Assembly (NCBI GenBank): GCA_903866485.1
Contig: CAIPNT010000024.1
Coordinates: forward strand, 1-25,958
Direction of reading: 5' to 3'
DNA: 25,958 nt
Source: an uncultured Micrococcales bacterium
GTDB taxonomy: Bacteria; Actinomycetota; Actinomycetes; Actinomycetales; Microbacteriaceae
Positions within the stretch are counted from its first letter, which is position 1, and each line of letters opens with the position of its first letter. The notes under the pieces were generated by a model that saw nothing but the letters and a program-made list of their open reading frames with translations, searched no databases and had not been told where the DNA came from. This document shows positions 22,504 to 25,958 of this stretch, piece after piece. Position numbers and translations under genes: made by a program.

Positions 22504-23928
22504 TCATTTGGTTAGGCCGCCGCCACATTGGTAAAAGCGGGTTGCTGCTGAATCTAGAGCAGGTCGAGCCAAATAGCCAACCTTTTTTCCATTGGTGCTT
22601 CTTGCAAACATGGCATACGCCAATCGACTTCCGTCTTTAGCATCGATAATGCCAGCCAAACTATAAAGTCCCGGGATGTAGCCCGATTTGCCTTTGACAA
22701 AATTCTTGGCAATCGCGTTTGGGCCATTAAACCGGCCGGCGAGGGTTCCGGTTTTGCCGGCCACCGGAAGGTAACCTTCCATGACCCCGAGCCCAGAGCG
22801 GTTGTTGGCAACCTGCACCATCAGCTGGGCCACCATCTTTGCATTCACTCGATCGGCTTGGGCAAGACCCGAACCATCTTTCATAATCAGACCGGAGGTG
22901 TCGACGCCGACCTTGGCCAACTGGGCGGTCACGAGTGGCTGGATTGACGAAAAACTCGGTGCCAACCCTGCTGCAAGAGCCGCGTGTCTAGCAATGTATT
23001 CGGTTTCGGTGTTATCTGAAACATCCAGTGCATGAGCCAACCAGGTGGTTATCGGTTGCGAATAAACCTTTGTGAGCACGGTGGTTGCGACTGGAGCCTT
23101 GGCTTCAACCAGGGTTGCCCCTGCAGCTAGGTCGCCCAGAGCAGCCTTGAATGCCTTGCCGGCAACCATGGCCGGGTCGGTCGATCGGTAACCGTTGTAG
23201 GCCGTGCTGGTGAGGTCGGGGTTGGCGCGGTCACTATCGACCTCGAGAGCCGAAATATTTGATACGTAACCGTTGGTGCGATCGCTGGGCTTCCACGCCG
23301 AGTTATAGGTGGGTCCGCTGAAGAAGCTTGAATCAAGGATGATCTTGGTTATTGGGGTATTCGCAGACCACTTGCTGTAGACCTGTGCGGCCAAGGTCTC
23401 GAGCCTCGCTGGCAAATAGTAGGTTGTGTAACTGTCGCCGGTCATGCGCGAAAGTGTGGGGTCGCCACCGCCTTGCAAGACAATCGTTCCCGGTTGCCCG
23501 GCAACGCTCAGCACATTGGTGCTGGCTCGATAAGTAGGCGGCAAAACCTCGATGGCCGCTGCAGCAGTCATCACCTTCATCACCGAAGCCGAAGGCGTAG
23601 CCTGCTCGCCGCGAAGGTCAACCAAGACCTGACCGGTGTCGGCATTAACCACATAGGCATATAGGTAGCCAAGATTTACATCGGCCAATGCCTTTGCCGC
23701 ACTGCAAGGCGCAAAAGGGCCGGTTGGTGGCACGCGAGGCGTCGGCGTCGGAGTGGCGCTAGGCGAGACCGAAACACTTGGCGACGTTGAGGGGCTGGCA
23801 GCAAACGAAGGGCTTGAACTGGCGGATGGGCTTGGGGTTGGTGACGCAGCCGCCGGGTTAGCGAAAAGAACAGCATAAAGCGCCGCCGAAACGGTCAGCG
23901 CTGCAAAAGGTCTTAATCGATTAGCCAT
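22504..23928 (-). CDS. D-alanyl-D-alanine carboxypeptidase/endopeptidase (DacB/PBP4 type), copy 1
   Basis: The 474-residue product begins with a signal peptide (PFAALTVSAALYAVLFANPAAA), then a Ser/Pro/Thr-rich spacer (about 29-68) as in wall-spanning proteins. Catalytic motifs are SVMK (S115-K118) and SDN (304-306). The third motif aligned with KTG of copy 2 is KSG (414-416, in VKGKSGYIPGLYSLAG); a KTGT at 392-395 lies 22 residues earlier and matches a non-catalytic segment (SGESGSL) of copy 2. A Thr-to-Ser change in this motif is tolerated in some penicillin-binding proteins. The start is ATG 23928; a TTG at 23937 is also in frame. No strong ribosome site, so coupling to the upstream RNase gene (11 bp) is likely. 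Confidence 0.92.
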   Translation of the reverse strand: MANRLRPFAALTVSAALYAVLFANPAAASPTPSPSASSSPSFAASPSTSPSVSVSPSATPTPTPRVPPTGPFAPCSAAKALADVNLGYLYAYVVNADTGQVLVDLRGEQATPSASVMKVMTAAAAIEVLPPTYRASTNVLSVAGQPGTIVLQGGGDPTLSRMTGDSYTTYYLPARLETLAAQVYSKWSANTPITKIILDSSFFSGPTYNSAWKPSDRTNGYVSNISALEVDSDRANPDLTSTAYNGYRSTDPAMVAGKAFKAALGDLAAGATLVEAKAPVATTVLTKVYSQPITTWLAHALDVSDNTETEYIARHAALAAGLAPSFSSIQPLVTAQLAKVGVDTSGLIMKDGSGLAQADRVNAKMVAQLMVQVANNRSGLGVMEGYLPVAGKTGTLAGRFNGPNAIAKNFVKGKSGYIPGLYSLAGIIDAKDGSRLAYAMFARSTNGKKVGYLARPALDSAATRFYQCGGGLTK

Positions 23929-23939
23929 CGACTTCAAGC

Positions 23940-25343
23940 CTAGAGGCGAACTATTTCTCCGTCGTGAGGCGCGTGAGACTTCCAGCCAAGCTGTGATTTG
24001 ATGCGATCGCTAAAGGTTTCGGCAACACCTGCTTCACCGTGCACAACCAAAACCTGACCCGGAGCATCGGTCTGGGTTTTCATCCAGGTGACAAGTTCGT
24101 CGCCATCGGCGTGCACCGAGAATGACTGAATTGATTCGATTTCGGCATTTACCGGCACCATCTCGCCATGCATCTTGACCTCGGTTGCACCCGAAACCAG
24201 GTTTCTGCCACGTGTGCCAATCGCCTGATAACCCACCATGATGACCGTGTGCTGCGCCTTAGGCAACATGTTGCGCAGGTGGTGCACAACGCGCCCGCCG
24301 GTGCCCATTCCGCTTGCCGAAATGATGATGCAAGGCTGTTGTGGATCATTTATGCTCTTCGACTCATCAACGCTTGTGAGTTCAACGAGCGTGCCGGTGC
24401 TAAACGGATCTTTGTGTTGCCATTTGGCGATAATTTCTGGTCGAATTTCTGGCGAGGCTTCGTCTATTGCGTCGCGATAAAACTTGAGCGCCTTCAGCGC
24501 CATTGGCGAATCTGCATAAACCGGGATGCGTGGAATTTTGCCAGCCTCCATGAGCTCGCGAATTGCAATCAAAATAACCTCTGTGCGGTCGACGGCAAAT
24601 GCCGGAATCAAAATCGAACCGCCGCGCTCGACCGTCTTATTGATTGCATCTTCAAAGTTGGTGCTGGCCACCTCATGTTCTTTATCGCCATAGGTTGACT
24701 CGGTGATCACCGCATCGAAGTGGCCGGCGGGAATGCCATCCGGGTTTACCAACAGCGGGTGATTTGGTCTGCCAAGGTCGCCGGTGAAAAGCAGGCGCTT
24801 GCCGAAAAATTCGATCTCTAAAAACGCTGCTCCCAAGATGTGACCAGATGGATAAAACGTGACAAAGGTCTGCTCAGCGACCTGCTTGCGAACGTGATAT
24901 GGCTCGGTTTCAAAAAGACCAAGAGCGGCCTGCACATCTTGCTCTTCATAAAGCGCCTTTGGCGGGTTGTGTTTTGAATAGCCCTTCTTGGCGGCATATT
25001 TGGCATCCTCAGTCTGAATGCGAGCAGAGTCGAGCAAGATCACCTGAGCCAATTTGCCAGTGAACTCGGTGAGGTGAATCTGCCCCTTGAAGCCATCTTT
25101 GACCAACTTGGGAACGTAACCGCAGTGGTCGAGATGAGCGTGGGTGAGCACCAGTGCGTTGATTTCAGCCGGATCAACAGCCAACGGGTTCCAGTTTTTT
25201 AGCCGAAGCTCTTTTAGACCTTGAAACATTCCACAGTCGACCATGACCTTGGTTTGCCCGCAAGACAGGATGAATCTACTGCCGGTGACGGTGCCCGCGG
25301 CGCCTAAGAATTGGATGGTCGGTTGGTTAACATCGTTGGTCAT
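23940..25343 (-). CDS. Metallo-beta-lactamase/beta-CASP RNase-like protein
   Basis: A 467-residue MBL-fold protein of the beta-CASP group (CPSF/YSH1-like RNA endonucleases). Metal motifs are HAHLDHCGYVP (H68, H70, D72, H73), ESTYGDKEH, SGHILGAAFLEI, and FTGDLGRPNH; beta-CASP elements include PAFAVDRTEVIL, DSPMALKA and SASGMGTGGRVVHHL with a final SVHADGDEL. It probably processes RNA in the cytoplasm. The frame extends 126 bases further upstream, but the ATG at 25343 is preferred: TACACT lies six bases before it, and the extension (rich in unlikely sequence) overlaps the divergent CoA-transferase gene. Confidence 0.92.
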   Translation of the reverse strand: MTNDVNQPTIQFLGAAGTVTGSRFILSCGQTKVMVDCGMFQGLKELRLKNWNPLAVDPAEINALVLTHAHLDHCGYVPKLVKDGFKGQIHLTEFTGKLAQVILLDSARIQTEDAKYAAKKGYSKHNPPKALYEEQDVQAALGLFETEPYHVRKQVAEQTFVTFYPSGHILGAAFLEIEFFGKRLLFTGDLGRPNHPLLVNPDGIPAGHFDAVITESTYGDKEHEVASTNFEDAINKTVERGGSILIPAFAVDRTEVILIAIRELMEAGKIPRIPVYADSPMALKALKFYRDAIDEASPEIRPEIIAKWQHKDPFSTGTLVELTSVDESKSINDPQQPCIIISASGMGTGGRVVHHLRNMLPKAQHTVIMVGYQAIGTRGRNLVSGATEVKMHGEMVPVNAEIESIQSFSVHADGDELVTWMKTQTDAPGQVLVVHGEAGVAETFSDRIKSQLGWKSHAPHDGEIVRL

Positions 25344-25349
25344 GTGGTC

Positions 25350-25355
25350 AGTGTA
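25350..25355 (-). promoter_or_regulatory. -10 element for a leaderless beta-CASP RNase transcript
   Basis: Leftward TACACT, then GACCAC, then ATG at 25343. It lies in the 37-bp gap between two divergent start codons. Confidence 0.45.
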
Positions 25356-25380
25356 CGCCCGCGGTGGCAGACTGTTAGAC

Positions 25381-25958
25381 ATGAAGGTGATTTCGGTCGA
25401 ACAACTCAGGGTGATTCTTAGTGCGCTGCCAGTGAACCCAAGAATTGTGGCATCTGGCAACTTCGCCACCCCGAACGTTTTGCTTCGAGCCGCCGATGAA
25501 TCGATTGCTCAGTTTCGACTAAACATGCTCGGTGCCCAAAAAGGCATCCCAAATCGCGAAGGCATCAGCTTCGAGACCGCGTTCGTTGGCCCCGGCATGC
25601 GTCACAGCACGAGGCTCAACTATGTGCCGAGTCGCCTCAGTTTGGTGCCGGTGCTGTTTAGAGATCACTTTCGCCCTGATTTGGTCTTGCTGCACACCTC
25701 TGCTAAGCGACACGAAACGCTGAGCCTCGGCACCGAGGTCAACATTTTGCCAGCGGCAATCGAGTCTTGCCGACGCAACGGTGGATTGGTGATCGCGCAA
25801 GCGAACCCACGAATGCCATACACCTTTGGAGACGCCGAAATTCACCTGAGCGAAATCGACTATCTGGTCGAGGTGGATGAACCACTGATGAGCAAAGAGC
25901 CAACCGCCGTCGGCGACATTGCGGCCGAGATCGGCGCCCAAATCGCATCCCAGGTTAA
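25381..25958 (+). CDS. Acetyl-CoA hydrolase/4-hydroxybutyrate CoA-transferase family (partial)
   Basis: A frame opens at ATG 25381 and stays open to the right edge (192 codons plus two bases). The protein starts MKVISVEQLRVILSALP and matches the N-terminal domain of the acetyl-CoA hydrolase/transferase family: RIVASGNFATPNVLLRAADE, FVGPGMRHSTRLNYVPSRLS, LHTSAKRHETLSLGTEVN, IAQANPRMPYTFGDAEIH and LSEIDYLVEVDEPL. These enzymes move CoA between acetate and other acids or hydrolyse acyl-CoA. The active-site Glu domain lies beyond the window. No Shine-Dalgarno precedes the ATG; GACTGT five bases upstream loosely fits a leaderless -10. The start codon is only 37 bp from that of the divergent RNase gene. 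Confidence 0.88.
   Translation, partial: MKVISVEQLRVILSALPVNPRIVASGNFATPNVLLRAADESIAQFRLNMLGAQKGIPNREGISFETAFVGPGMRHSTRLNYVPSRLSLVPVLFRDHFRPDLVLLHTSAKRHETLSLGTEVNILPAAIESCRRNGGLVIAQANPRMPYTFGDAEIHLSEIDYLVEVDEPLMSKEPTAVGDIAAEIGAQIASQV

Noticed and set aside
24168..24698. 176-codon frame opposite the beta-CASP RNase gene
   Set aside because: Antisense to conserved catalytic motifs; no domain seen.
25344..25469. 42-residue N-terminal extension of the beta-CASP RNase
   Set aside because: It would overlap the divergent CoA-transferase gene, does not resemble the family, and the ATG at 25343 has a well-placed -10.
25519..25941. 140-codon leftward frame near the right edge
   Set aside because: Antisense to the CoA-transferase gene, whose rightward frame stays open to the edge and carries family motifs.

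Overview
The window reads as chromosome of a streamlined actinobacterium, most likely a small-genome Microbacteriaceae relative of the freshwater Rhodoluna/Aquiluna type. This is inferred from moderate GC, very tight gene packing, a class I actinobacterial xylose isomerase, GTG/TTG starts, Pro/Ser/Thr-rich exported proteins and apparently leaderless genes. No gap between genes exceeds about 130 bases. I see no tRNA, rRNA, CRISPR array, IS element or phage gene.

Region 1 (1-5032). After the tail of an unidentified gene and a 35-residue Lys-rich ORF comes a divergent cluster. Leftward: NCS1-type permease, ureohydrolase, SnoaL-like protein, PaiB-like flavin-binding protein, joined by 7 nt, 4-nt and 1-nt junctions. 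Rightward: cyclase/kynurenine-formamidase-like hydrolase and a XRE-cupin regulator. The 84-bp control region holds two perfect palindromes over plausible promoters. It looks like a self-regulated catabolic module for an imported nitrogen compound with a guanidino or amidino group. The substrate cannot be read from sequence.

Region 2 (5113-7373). galT and galK overlap by 4 nt: the Leloir pathway core. A GalM-like epimerase lies apart at 19142-20071.

Region 3 (7374-15926). A xylose/xyloside operon runs leftward: xylA, xylB, GH31 alpha-xylosidase, GH43 glycosidase, MFS transporter. A divergent ROK regulator (XylR type) faces it across a 126-bp region with a good sigma70 promoter and an operator-like inverted repeat. 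Neither glycosidase has a signal peptide, so small xylosides are probably imported, cut to xylose in the cytoplasm and passed through XylA and XylB.

Region 4 (15944-19141). Mixed small genes: luciferase-like oxidoreductase, DUF998 membrane protein, SDR, YjdM/PhnA-like zinc-ribbon protein, and a DUF1737 protein with a histone-H1-like tail.

Region 5 (19142-25958). GalM-like epimerase, two paralogous DacB-type D,D-carboxypeptidases flanking a Gfo/Idh/MocA dehydrogenase, and a beta-CASP metallo-beta-lactamase RNase, all leftward. A divergent acetyl-CoA hydrolase/CoA-transferase gene runs off the right edge.

A theme of the window is the arrangement TANNNT, six bases, ATG with no Shine-Dalgarno, seen at five genes and nearly at a sixth. 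This points to leaderless transcripts.
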